Source: Pleomorphomonas sp. JP5
Lineage (GTDB): Bacteria > Pseudomonadota > Alphaproteobacteria > Rhizobiales > Pleomorphomonadaceae
DNA length: 64,000 nt
NCBI RefSeq assembly: GCF_023721815.1
Contig: NZ_JAMDLI010000007.1
Coordinates: 186,001-250,000 of the forward strand
Reading direction: 5' to 3'
Shown here: one piece after another, positions 23,567-32,455 of the stretch
Layout of the letters: each line of letters opens with the position of its first letter
How positions within the stretch are numbered: the stretch's first letter is position 1
Notes under the pieces: model-generated
What the model was told of the DNA's origin: nothing
The model's database searches: none
The model's input: the letters and a program-made list of their open reading frames with translations, nothing else
Program-made: the position numbers and the translations under genes

Positions 23567-24379
23567 TCACAGCGGCTCGCCACTCCCCGACAGGATCCGG
23601 GCCGCGCCCTTGAGCGCCACGCGGAAGGCATCGTCGAAGCTGACGCCGCGCACCGACCAGCGATGAACCGCCCCACCCGTCTCAAGCGCCCAGTCGGCCA
23701 CCCAGCCATGATCGGCATCGCTCCAGACGAGCCTGCCGGCGAGTGGCAGGTCGCCGCCCGCCGCCTCGGCCGCCTGCTTCAGCACCGGCGACGCCGGATC
23801 GAGATGGGCGGGATCGAGGTTGAGCGCCGCCGTCTCCGGCGGGAACACCACGTCGAGGGCGATCAGGTTGGAGGCGTTGCCGAACGACTGGCGCATGGCG
23901 AGGTCGCGCTCGTTGTTGGCGGCCACCGTGTAGCGGGCCGCCGGCTTTTCGACGTCGAGGAACACGGCGAGCACCGGCCGGCGCATCAGCCACGGCTTGC
24001 CGCCGAGATCGGCGATCAGCCCATCGAGCGGCCCAGCCTTGAAACGGCAGGTGAGGTTGTGCGGCCGGTCGTAGGTGCCCTGCTCGTCGTGGATGGGCCG
24101 GCCTTCGAGGCGGTCGCGATAGGAATAGGCGGCCACATAGTCGGCCGCCCGCGCCATCGCCGCCCGAGCCTCCGGCTTGCCCGCCAGCGCGGCGTCGCCG
24201 GTGACGCGCGTCAGCACCCGTTCGAGGCAGATGCCGAAGCCGGTCAGGCGGTTGGCCTCGCCCTGCCCGCTCACCACCACCTGGGACGTGTAGATATCGC
24301 TCGGCTCGAAGGCGGCGACCGGACCGGCCAGCGCCACAAGCAGCCCGATGACGGTCGAAAACAACGGTATGCGTCGCAT
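23567..24379 (-). CDS. DUF2066-family exported protein
   Basis: A 270-residue protein of the DUF2066 family with an N-terminal signal peptide (FSTVIGLLVALAGPVAAF). The recognisable core is VVVSGQGEANRLTGFGICLE at residues about 31-50, followed by LTRVTGDAALAGKPEARAA. The family is widespread in Alphaproteobacteria and its function is not known. The start at 24379 gives the signal peptide directly; an upstream ATG at 24445 would bury it. It is divergent from the CGNR gene. Confidence 0.7.
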   Translation of the reverse strand: MRRIPLFSTVIGLLVALAGPVAAFEPSDIYTSQVVVSGQGEANRLTGFGICLERVLTRVTGDAALAGKPEARAAMARAADYVAAYSYRDRLEGRPIHDEQGTYDRPHNLTCRFKAGPLDGLIADLGGKPWLMRRPVLAVFLDVEKPAARYTVAANNERDLAMRQSFGNASNLIALDVVFPPETAALNLDPAHLDPASPVLKQAAEAAGGDLPLAGRLVWSDADHGWVADWALETGGAVHRWSVRGVSFDDAFRVALKGAARILSGSGEPL

Positions 24380-24455
24380 GGTTCCCCTCGGCAAATTTGG
24401 GTGCAACACTGGCGAAGACGCGAAACGGGGATGAAGTAACCCCATAAAAGGTTAC

Positions 24456-25127
24456 ATGATGTCACAGAAGCGATCAATGGACGACGCGGCCTACTATTCG
24501 GAACTGGGGCGGCTCAGGATGCTGGGCGGCGACGCGGCGCTCGATTTCGCCAACACACGCCACTGGCGCGACGGCCGGGAGATCGACTTCCTGACCGGTT
24601 ATCCGGCGCTGGTCGATTGGGCCGTCGTCGCCGGCCTGTTGTCGGAGGGGGAAGGCGCTCGTCTGAGGGAGGCCGAAGGGGTCATGCCCTTGCAGGCGGC
24701 CGACGTCTTCTCGGCCACCGTCCGCCTTCGGGACAGCTGGAAGATCCATCTCGGCGAGGCGACGCGCGCGTTGAACCCCACCCATCAGCCGTCCGAGGCC
24801 TTGCGCCGCATGGTGACGACCGCGCTGGGCCCGCCGGACCTCGCCGTCTCCGGATTGCCGGCCGAGGCGCTCGCCGGTGCGGACATGGCGCTGCCGCTGG
24901 CGCGTGCGGCGCTCGCCATCGGCGCCTTCCTGGCCCTGCCGCACGCCGGCACGCTGCGCATGTGCGAGGCCGATCCCTGCGGTGGCGTCTTCCTCGATAC
25001 CAGCCGATCGCAGAAGCGGCGCTGGTGCGCCATGGATTCCTGCGGCAACCGCGTCAAGGCCCAGCGCCACCGGCTCCGCATGAAGGCGGAAGCGGTGGAG
25101 CCGCCCAAAGGCAACAACCAAGGATGA
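24456..25127 (+). CDS. CGNR zinc-finger (ABATE-domain) regulator
   Basis: A 223-residue protein of the CGNR/ABATE family, thought to be stress-responsive transcription factors. The N-terminal ABATE domain includes LGGDAALDFANTRHWRDGRE. The C-terminal zinc finger begins at MCEADPCGGVFLDTSRSQKR (near residue 170) and ends with the diagnostic CGNRVKAQRHR. Two starts at codons 1 and 2 are possible. It is monocistronic, and its stop is followed by a GC-rich imperfect stem near 25140-25175. Confidence 0.8.
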   Translation: MMSQKRSMDDAAYYSELGRLRMLGGDAALDFANTRHWRDGREIDFLTGYPALVDWAVVAGLLSEGEGARLREAEGVMPLQAADVFSATVRLRDSWKIHLGEATRALNPTHQPSEALRRMVTTALGPPDLAVSGLPAEALAGADMALPLARAALAIGAFLALPHAGTLRMCEADPCGGVFLDTSRSQKRRWCAMDSCGNRVKAQRHRLRMKAEAVEPPKGNNQG

Positions 25128-25185
25128 TTGAGAAAATGCTCTGGGGGGCCAGCCGCCCGCCAGAGCCGAATGACCGAACCGTCTC

Positions 25186-25470
25186 CTACTCGAAGACGGA
25201 CTTGCCGAGCTGATCCACGATCAGCCGGCCCTTCTCGAAGGCCATCTCCTTGGCCTGGTCGGCGTCGGAGAACTTGTCGGCGCGGATGAAGCGGTGCTCG
25301 CGGGTCACGCCATCCTCTTCCAGGCTGACGACGCCGCAGAGCTGCCACTGCCCGCCATCCTTGAACGGCGTCGCGGCGATCTTGAAGCCCTTGTAGTCCT
25401 GCGTTTCGGCCGGCTTATCCGCCGCCGGCGCACCGCCACCGAGGCCGAACAGTTTCTTCAGGAACGACAT
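25186..25470 (-). CDS. HlyU-family small protein
   Basis: A 94-residue protein of the HlyU family. The N-terminus MSFLKKLFGLGGG and the core DYKGFKIAATPFKDGGQWQL and EHRFIRADKFSDADQA match the family's conserved blocks. HlyU of Vibrio is a regulator, but alphaproteobacterial members are short and of untested function. The ATG at 25470 is preceded by GGAGGAAGCTC. Nothing nearby hints at a target. Confidence 0.75.
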   Translation of the reverse strand: MSFLKKLFGLGGGAPAADKPAETQDYKGFKIAATPFKDGGQWQLCGVVSLEEDGVTREHRFIRADKFSDADQAKEMAFEKGRLIVDQLGKSVFE

Positions 25471-25560
25471 GAGCTTCCTCCGTTTCGCGTTCCCCCAGCA
25501 ATAAGGCCGCGAAGGCGGAAGGGCAAGGCGGCGGGCGACCGTCCTGGGCAGCGCCCCTCG

Positions 25561-25775
25561 TCATGCCGCCGGTGATGAGGCCCTTGCGGAAGTCGACATA
25601 GGCGAGACCCCAGGCGAGACCCCGGTGTCGAGCGGGTCGGCATGTCGGTGATAGGCCGCCTCGGCAAACAGCGCCGAGTTGGTCTCCGACCAGTGGTCGG
25701 AGGCGGCGACGCCGAATAGCCCTTGTGCCGGATCACCGACAGCGCGGCATCCCGCAGCTTCGAGCGGGCACCCAT
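25561..25775 (-). pseudogene. TetR/AcrR regulator pseudogene
   Basis: The minus strand reads MGARSKLRDAALSVIRHKGY, a TetR N-terminus, and then jumps in another frame to VAASDHWSETNSALFAEAAY plus HRHADPLD, and in a third frame to AYVDFRKGLITGGM. The middle of the HTH is missing, so at least one deletion and one frameshift have occurred. A 12-bp tandem duplication (25600-25611 and 25612-25623) lies at the second break. Nothing of the C-terminal half remains. It lies 5' of the RND efflux genes and could be their former repressor. Confidence 0.7.
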
Positions 25776-26052
25776 CTTCGCGGCCAGCCTGAACTCGCCT
25801 CGTCTCCTTGCAAAACCGCATACCAACTCGTCGGTATCGAGACAGCGGGAACTTCCGGTGACGCCGGGCGATCACGACGACCGCTTGTTCCCCGCCAACG
25901 AAATTGCATCAATGTGTAACACCGACGGCGATTTCCATGATTTGCCACAGTTGTTTCGTCACTCATCGACCAAAGTCGACATAGGCTGGCGACACCCGCC
26001 ACAACGGTGTGCGGCTCGTTCCAGACCGACAAGACGAAACGGACCATCGGCG

Positions 26053-27297
26053 ATGAAAAGAACGCTTGGAATCATTCTGGCCGCCACTGCGGCGGCCGGC
26101 CTCTACTGGCGCGACGGCCTCGTCGCCGTCACCACGCCATACGTTTCCAGCGCGTTCGCAGCCGTGTCGCCCACCGCGACGCCCGTTGACCCGGGCGATG
26201 GACAGGCCGCGCCAGCCACCTCCGGCAAACGCCGTGGCGCCACCCCGACGCGCGTCGCCACCGTGGCGGCAACAGCGGAGGACATGCCGATCGAACGCCG
26301 CACCATCGGCGCCATCGCCTCGCCGGCCAACCTCACCGTGACGACCGAGACTTCGGGCCTCGTCACCGACATTCTGGTGGCCGACGGCGCCGACGTGAAG
26401 GCCGGCGACGTGCTGGTTCGCCTCGACAGCCGCATCGCCGAGGCAAACGTCGAGAAGGACCGGGCTGCGCTCGCCCGCGATCAGGCCACACTCGACCATG
26501 CCCGGGAAACCGCCGCCCGGCAGCAGAAGCTTCTCAGCAACGAAGCGGTGTCGCAGCAGTCGCTGGAAGACGCCGACGCCGCCGTCAAGACCGCCGAGGC
26601 GACGGTGGCCGTCGACCAGGCAACGCTGAAATCCGACCTCGTCACCCTCGACCAGAAGACCATCCGCGCCCCGTTCGACGGCCGCCTCGGTGCTGTCGGC
26701 GTCGTGGAAGGCAGCCTCGTGCAGCCGGGCACGGCCATCGTCCGCCTGACCCGGCTCGACCCGCTCTATGCGAGCTTCTCGCTTTCCGAAAGCGACGCCG
26801 CCCTGGTCCGATCGGCGCGCGCCGCAGGCCAGCCGATCGAGGTGTCCGTCACCCCGCTCGGCGCCACCGATGCCTTCACCGGCACCGTGGATTTCGTCGA
26901 CGATGCCGTCGACGCCGCATCCGGCACCTTCCTCGCACGGGCGACGCTTCACGACGTCGCCGACAGGCTGGTGCCGGGCCAGTCGATCGCCGTCGAGGCG
27001 GCCATCGGCTCGATGCCGGTGGTGGCGGTGCCGACGGTGGCCTTGCAGGCGACGCAGCAGGGCAGCATCGTCTACGTCGTCGGCGCCGATGGAACGGTGG
27101 CCGCGAAACCGGTGACGGTCGCGCTTTCCGTCGGCGACCGCTCCGGCCTGTCCTCGGGCATAAACGCCGGAGACCGGGTGGTGGTGGAAGGACAGGTGCG
27201 CCTTGCCGATGGCATGAAGGTGATCGACACCTCGGCTGAGGCCGCCAACGGCAAGCCCGGCGCGGACAAGCCGACCAACACGGCGGGGGCGAAATGA
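26053..27297 (+). CDS. RND efflux periplasmic adaptor
   Basis: A 414-residue membrane-fusion protein of the MdtA type. After an N-terminal membrane anchor come the lipoyl half-motifs (VTDILVADGADVKAGDVLVR and FDGRLGAVGVVEGSLVQPG) flanking a helical hairpin rich in Ala/Gln (residues about 135-205), then the beta-barrel and membrane-proximal domains. It links the inner-membrane pump to an outer-membrane channel, which is not encoded here. Its stop overlaps the pump start. The 170 bp upstream of the ATG presumably hold its promoter, next to the broken TetR gene. Confidence 0.85.
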   Translation: MKRTLGIILAATAAAGLYWRDGLVAVTTPYVSSAFAAVSPTATPVDPGDGQAAPATSGKRRGATPTRVATVAATAEDMPIERRTIGAIASPANLTVTTETSGLVTDILVADGADVKAGDVLVRLDSRIAEANVEKDRAALARDQATLDHARETAARQQKLLSNEAVSQQSLEDADAAVKTAEATVAVDQATLKSDLVTLDQKTIRAPFDGRLGAVGVVEGSLVQPGTAIVRLTRLDPLYASFSLSESDAALVRSARAAGQPIEVSVTPLGATDAFTGTVDFVDDAVDAASGTFLARATLHDVADRLVPGQSIAVEAAIGSMPVVAVPTVALQATQQGSIVYVVGADGTVAAKPVTVALSVGDRSGLSSGINAGDRVVVEGQVRLADGMKVIDTSAEAANGKPGADKPTNTAGAK

Positions 27298-30200
27298 TGA
27301 GCCTCCCGGCCCTGTTCATCCGGCGGCCGGTAGCCGCCATCCTCCTGGCGCTCGGCCTGTCGCTCGCCGGCTTCTTCGCCTATCGGCTGTTGCCGGTGGC
27401 CGCCCTGCCGCGCGTCGATTTCCCCACCATCACCGTGTCGGCCCAGCTCTCCGGCGCCTCGCCGGAAACCATGGCGACGGCGGTGGCGACACCGCTGATC
27501 AAGCAGTTCCAGACGATTTCCGGCATCGATACCATCTCCGCCCGGTCGTCGCTCGGCTCCACCTCCATCACCTTGCAGTTCGAGCTCACGCGCGACATCG
27601 ACAGCGCCGCCGCAGACGTGCAGTCGGCGATCGACTCGGCGCGCCGCCGCCTGCCCGACAACATGACCTCCGACCCGAGCTACCGGAAGGTCAACCCGGC
27701 CGACATGCCGATCCTGCTGTTGTCGATCACCTCGCCGACGGTGCCGCTCACCGAGCTCGACTCTCTGACCCAGAACGTGCTGTCGCCGGCCATCTCCACC
27801 ATCAGCGGCGTCGCCCAGGCGCAGATCTTCGGCTCGCAGAAATACGCCGTCCGCGTCGAGGCCGATCCCGACCGCCTCGCCGCCCGCGGCATCGGCCTCG
27901 ACCAGCTCGCCACCGCTATCGCCAACGCCAACAACCAGGCGCCGGTCGGCAGCATGGGCAACGCCGCGCAGACCATCACGCTCGACGCACCGACCCAGCT
28001 GACCTCGGCCGATGGCTTCCGCACACTGATCGTCGCATCCAACTCCGCCGGCCCGGTGCGCCTCGGCGACGTCTCCACCGTCACCGACAGCGTCGAGAAC
28101 CGCAACTCCGCCAGTTGGTACGATGGCACGCGCGCCATCACCCTGGCCGTTCAGCGCCAGCCCGACGCCAACACGGTCGAGGTGGTCGACGCCATCAAGG
28201 CGGCCCTGCCGGCCATCACCGCCCAGTTGCCGGCCTCGGTCAGCGTGTCGCTGATGAACGACAACTCGGCGCCGATCCGCGCCGCCGTCGCCGACGTGCA
28301 GTTCACGCTGCTGCTCACCATCGGCCTCGTGATCCTGGTGATCTACCTGTTCCTCGGCAAGCTTCTGACCACCGCCATCCCGGCCATCGCCGTGCCGCTG
28401 TCCATCCTGATCGCCTTCGGGGCGATGTACGTGCTCGGCTATTCCATCGACAACATGTCGCTGCTCGCCCTGACGCTGTCGGTCGGCCTCGTCGTCGACG
28501 ACGCCATCGTCATGCTGGAGAACATCGTCCACCACATCGAAAGGGGCGAGAAGCCGATGGCCGCCGCCTTCAAGGGCGCCGCCGAGGTCACCTCCACCAT
28601 CATTTCCATGTCGCTGTCGCTGATCGCCGTCTTCCTGCCCATCCTCTTGATGGGCGGCGTCGTCGGTCGCCTGTTCACCGAATTCGGCATGGTGGTGTCG
28701 TTGGCCATCACCGCCTCGGCGCTGGTCTCCCTCACCGTGACGCCAACGCTGGCTGCCCGCCTGCCGGCCGGCATCGGCAAGCCGCCGGCCCGCTACAGCC
28801 TCGCCGGCCTGTTCGACGCCGGTTTCGCGCGGGTGCTCGCCGGCTACTCGAAGAGCGTCGGCTGGACGCTCGGCCACCCGCTGCCCGTGGCGGTGGTCTT
28901 CCTCGCCACCTTCGCCGGTTCCGCCTGGCTATTCTCCGACCTGCCCAAGAGCTTCCTGCCGCAGGAGGACATCGGCCAGCTCTCCATCTCCACCCAGGCC
29001 CGGCAGGACATTTCCTACGACGCCATGGCCATGCTGCAGAGGCAAGCGGCCGACGTCGTTGCCCGCGACCCGGCCATCGCCCACGTCAACGCCCGGGTCG
29101 GCACCTCGCAGCTCAACTCCGGCAACATGAACGTGCAGCTGAAGCCTCGTGACGAGCGCGACGCCATGGACGTGGTGGTCGGCCGGCTGCGCCAGTCGCT
29201 CGGCCGCATCGTCGGTCTCCAGAGCTTCGTCACCCCCTCGCAGAGCCTGCGCCTCGGCGGCCGCTCCAGCCAGAGCCAGTACCAGCTCGTCGTGCAGTCG
29301 CTCGACGCCACTGAACTCGGCGACTGGGCCGAACGACTGCGCGAGGCCATGGCCGGGGAGCCCGCCACCTTCACCGACGTCGCCACCGACTTGCAGAACA
29401 ACGCGTTGCAGGCCCGCATCGTCATCGACCGCGACCGGGCGGAAAGCCTCGGCATCAACGCCGCGACGCTGCGCAAGACGCTGGGCGAGGGCTTCGGCGA
29501 GCAGTCGGTGGCCGACATCCAGTCGACCGGCGACAGCTACTCGGTGATCCTCGAGTACGATTCCGACCTTGCCTGGAGCAACGACCGCCTGTCGGAGCTG
29601 CGCGTCCGTTCCAGCACCACCGGCGCGCTGGTGCCGCTCACCGCCTTCGCCTCGGTGGAGCGGAAGGCCGGCCCCGTCACCGTCAACCAGACGGGCCAGC
29701 TCACCTCGATCACCGTGTCCTTCAACCTGCCGCAGGGCGTGTCGCTCGGCACCGCCACCACCCGCATCGAGACCCTCAAGCAGGAGATCGGCCTGCCGTC
29801 GACGGTGTTCACCTCGTTTGCCGGCACGGCGCAGGTGTTCGCCGACTCGACGGCCAACACGCCGCTTTTGATCCTCGCCGCCATCCTCACCATCTACGTG
29901 GTGCTCGGCGTACTCTACGAGAGCTTCATCCACCCGCTGACCATCCTGTCGGGCCTGCCGTCGGCCGCCCTCGGCGCCCTCCTTGCCCTCAAGCTCACCG
30001 GCATGGACCTCTCCATCATCGCGCTGATCGGCATCCTGATGCTGATCGGCATCGTCAAGAAGAACGCCATCATGATGGTCGACGTGGCGCTGCAGCTGAT
30101 GCGAGAGGACGGCGCCAAGGCCAGGGACGCCATCCACGAGGCGGCGACGCGCCGCTTCCGCCCGATCATGATGACCACCTTCTGCGCCCTGCTCGGCACG

Positions 30201-30413
30201 CTGCCGATCGCCATCGGCCACGGCGCCAGCGCCGAACTGCGCCAACCCCTCGGCGTCGCCGTCGTCGGCGGCCTCGTGGTCAGCCAGTTCCTCACCCTCT
30301 ACATCACGCCGGTCATTTTCATCGGCTGCGAGCGATTGCGCCGGCTCGCCGCGCGCGCCCCCGCCGCCGACCGGCTCGAGGACATTCGCCCCACAGCCCC
30401 GCAGGGAAACTGA
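27294..30413 (+). CDS. RND multidrug efflux pump (MdtB/MdtC type)
   Basis: A 1039-residue inner-membrane RND transporter. The N-terminus IRRPVAAILLALGLSLAGFF is the first helix. The TM4 proton-relay region is GLVVDDAIVMLENIVHHIE near residue 400, and the TM10-11 region LIGIVKKNAIMMVDVALQL is near residue 925. The porter segment SITSPTVPLTELDSLTQNVL is of the MdtB/C kind. Length is normal and no frameshift is seen. With the adaptor it should export drugs or amphiphiles; the outer-membrane partner must come from elsewhere. Confidence 0.9.
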   Translation: MMSLPALFIRRPVAAILLALGLSLAGFFAYRLLPVAALPRVDFPTITVSAQLSGASPETMATAVATPLIKQFQTISGIDTISARSSLGSTSITLQFELTRDIDSAAADVQSAIDSARRRLPDNMTSDPSYRKVNPADMPILLLSITSPTVPLTELDSLTQNVLSPAISTISGVAQAQIFGSQKYAVRVEADPDRLAARGIGLDQLATAIANANNQAPVGSMGNAAQTITLDAPTQLTSADGFRTLIVASNSAGPVRLGDVSTVTDSVENRNSASWYDGTRAITLAVQRQPDANTVEVVDAIKAALPAITAQLPASVSVSLMNDNSAPIRAAVADVQFTLLLTIGLVILVIYLFLGKLLTTAIPAIAVPLSILIAFGAMYVLGYSIDNMSLLALTLSVGLVVDDAIVMLENIVHHIERGEKPMAAAFKGAAEVTSTIISMSLSLIAVFLPILLMGGVVGRLFTEFGMVVSLAITASALVSLTVTPTLAARLPAGIGKPPARYSLAGLFDAGFARVLAGYSKSVGWTLGHPLPVAVVFLATFAGSAWLFSDLPKSFLPQEDIGQLSISTQARQDISYDAMAMLQRQAADVVARDPAIAHVNARVGTSQLNSGNMNVQLKPRDERDAMDVVVGRLRQSLGRIVGLQSFVTPSQSLRLGGRSSQSQYQLVVQSLDATELGDWAERLREAMAGEPATFTDVATDLQNNALQARIVIDRDRAESLGINAATLRKTLGEGFGEQSVADIQSTGDSYSVILEYDSDLAWSNDRLSELRVRSSTTGALVPLTAFASVERKAGPVTVNQTGQLTSITVSFNLPQGVSLGTATTRIETLKQEIGLPSTVFTSFAGTAQVFADSTANTPLLILAAILTIYVVLGVLYESFIHPLTILSGLPSAALGALLALKLTGMDLSIIALIGILMLIGIVKKNAIMMVDVALQLMREDGAKARDAIHEAATRRFRPIMMTTFCALLGTLPIAIGHGASAELRQPLGVAVVGGLVVSQFLTLYITPVIFIGCERLRRLAARAPAADRLEDIRPTAPQGN

Positions 30414-30467
30414 GGCTCGGCGACAACGAGAAGGACTCCCCGAGGGGCGGGGGGATCCGCCGCCCCC

Positions 30468-31463
30468 TCAGCTCTTCTTGAAGAAGCCCAGCACCATTTT
30501 CACCTGCTCGGACCGCAGCACCATGACGGCGATCAGGAACAGGCCCCACACGGCCGTCGCCATGTGCTGGTTGGCGCCGATCAGGTTGAGACCCGACGAC
30601 AGGATCTGCAGGATGACCAGCGAGACGACCACCGGAACGACCCGCCCGTAGCCGCCGAACGGATCGACGCCGCCGAGGAAGCAGGCGAGCACGGTGACCA
30701 AGAGCAGCGCCTCCCCGTGGCCGACGCGCACCGAGTTGAACCGCGCCAGCATCAGGATGCCGGCGATGGCGCAGAGCAGCCCCGACAGGGTGTAGAGCAG
30801 CACCAGCGTCCGCTTGGTGTGCAGGCCCGAATACTCCGCCGCCATCTGGTTCGACCCGGTCATGGTGACGGAGAAGCCGTGTTGCGTCCGCCTGAGCAGG
30901 ATGTGCCAGACGATGGCCACCGCGCCGAACAGCAGCAGCGGAACCGGAATGCCGATCAGCGTCTCGTGTCCGAGCACGCGCATGTAGTCGGGCACGCCGG
31001 AGATGTCGCCACCCCTTGTCAGGAACTCGCCGAGCCCGCGCAGGAAGATCATCATCGCCAGCGACACCAGGATGGGGTGGGCGCCGACATAGGCGACGAC
31101 GAAGCCGATGATCGCGCCGGCCAGCATGCCGACGGCGATGGCGGCGAGGCAGCCGAGAACCAGCGCGCCGACGCCCGCGTCCTTGCCGCCGAACTGCAAC
31201 AGGACCCAGGCGAGCGTCAGCCCGGACATGTTGGCGGTGTAGGTGACCGCGAGGTTGAAGCCGCCGGAGATGATCGGCGCCAGCATGGCCAGCGTCAAGA
31301 GGCCGAGCAGCGGCATCTGGAAGCCCATGGAGCCGAGGTTGGCCGCCGTCATGAACTGCGGACTGGCGATGCTGAAGCCCAGAACGACGACGATCAGCAG
31401 GGCGATCAGGCTCGACGTGTCGGTGCCGAGCCCCGAGCGGATGGTGCCCAGGCTAGTCTTCAC
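30468..31463 (-). CDS. Sugar ABC importer permease 2 (fucose locus)
   Basis: A 331-residue RbsC-type permease with about eight to ten transmembrane helices (LIALLIVVVLGFSIASPQFM first). The start is GTG at 31463 with a strong AGGAGG nearby, and it overlaps the stop of permease 1. The conserved stretch VSLAMMIFLRGLGEFLTRGG is typical of the branched-chain-amino-acid/ribose permease superfamily. It ends the six-gene fucR-like operon; an imperfect GC-rich stem overlaps its stop codon. Confidence 0.85.
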   Translation of the reverse strand: MKTSLGTIRSGLGTDTSSLIALLIVVVLGFSIASPQFMTAANLGSMGFQMPLLGLLTLAMLAPIISGGFNLAVTYTANMSGLTLAWVLLQFGGKDAGVGALVLGCLAAIAVGMLAGAIIGFVVAYVGAHPILVSLAMMIFLRGLGEFLTRGGDISGVPDYMRVLGHETLIGIPVPLLLFGAVAIVWHILLRRTQHGFSVTMTGSNQMAAEYSGLHTKRTLVLLYTLSGLLCAIAGILMLARFNSVRVGHGEALLLVTVLACFLGGVDPFGGYGRVVPVVVSLVILQILSSGLNLIGANQHMATAVWGLFLIAVMVLRSEQVKMVLGFFKKS

Positions 31464-32455
31464 TTTGCAGCCTCCTGCCGACGACGGAAGAGATCGGCGA
31501 AATCGATGTTGGATGTCGAGATGGCCACCAGGATCGCGCCGCCGATGATCATCTTGAACGCGAAGGGCGAAACGCCGAGCAGGTTGAGACCATTCTGGGT
31601 GACGGCGACGAACATGACGCCCAGGACGCAACCGAGCACCGTGCCCTTGCCGCCGCCGAGGCGGGCGCCGCCGAGCACGATGGCCGCGAGCACGTCCATC
31701 TCGCGTCCGATGAGCGCGTTCGGAACCACCTCCTTGACGATGTTGGCCTGCATGAGCCCGGCGATGCCGGCCATCAGCCCCATCCAGCCGAAGGCCAGCG
31801 CCTGCATGGCCGCGACATTGACGCCGGCGCGACGGGCGCCCTCGGGATTGTCGCCGAAGGCATAGAGCTGGCGCCCGAGGTTGGTGCGCTGGATGAGAAG
31901 CCAGGTGGCGACCACGCAGACCACCATCGCCCCCACCGCGAGCGTGAGTTCCGACCACGTGCCATCGGCCGCCTCGTATTCGAACATCACGACGCGGTCG
32001 GTCAGCCAGTCCGGCAGATTGTAGATGTTCCGCCCCTTGGAGAAGAACATCAACAGGCCGAAGTAGGCGTTGTAGGTGGCGATGGTGACGACGATCGAGA
32101 CGATGCGGAACCGGTAGATGAAGAACATGTTGACGAGGCCGAGCGCGATGCCGATCACGCCGCAGACCACAATGCCGGTCACCCAGTCGCCCCCGCCGAT
32201 CTGACGGAGAACCTGCACGGCAAGATACTGAACCACCGACGAGGCGACGGCGAACGAGATGTCGATGCCGCCGGCGATCAGCACGACCAGCAAGCCGACC
32301 GCCCAGATCAGGTTGATGGCGTTGTTGTTGAGCAGGGACGTCAGGTTGTTGAGGGTGAAGAACGAGTCGGATCCCAGGGACAGGCCGACGATCATCGCCA
32401 GAAGCACGATGCCGAGGCGGATCTCGGTCTTCCTGTTGTTGAGAAGGTTATGCAT
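31460..32455 (-). CDS. Sugar ABC importer permease 1 (fucose locus)
   Basis: A 331-residue RbsC-type permease. The first helix is LGIVLLAMIVGLSLGS, and IWAVGLLVVLIAGGIDISFA near residue 50 is the characteristic superfamily segment. AAIVLGGARLGGGKGTVLG near residue 260 is the conserved cytoplasmic loop. It overlaps the ATPase gene by eight bases and the next permease by four, so all are one transcript. It forms a heterodimeric channel with permease 2. Confidence 0.85.
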   Translation of the reverse strand: MHNLLNNRKTEIRLGIVLLAMIVGLSLGSDSFFTLNNLTSLLNNNAINLIWAVGLLVVLIAGGIDISFAVASSVVQYLAVQVLRQIGGGDWVTGIVVCGVIGIALGLVNMFFIYRFRIVSIVVTIATYNAYFGLLMFFSKGRNIYNLPDWLTDRVVMFEYEAADGTWSELTLAVGAMVVCVVATWLLIQRTNLGRQLYAFGDNPEGARRAGVNVAAMQALAFGWMGLMAGIAGLMQANIVKEVVPNALIGREMDVLAAIVLGGARLGGGKGTVLGCVLGVMFVAVTQNGLNLLGVSPFAFKMIIGGAILVAISTSNIDFADLFRRRQEAAK

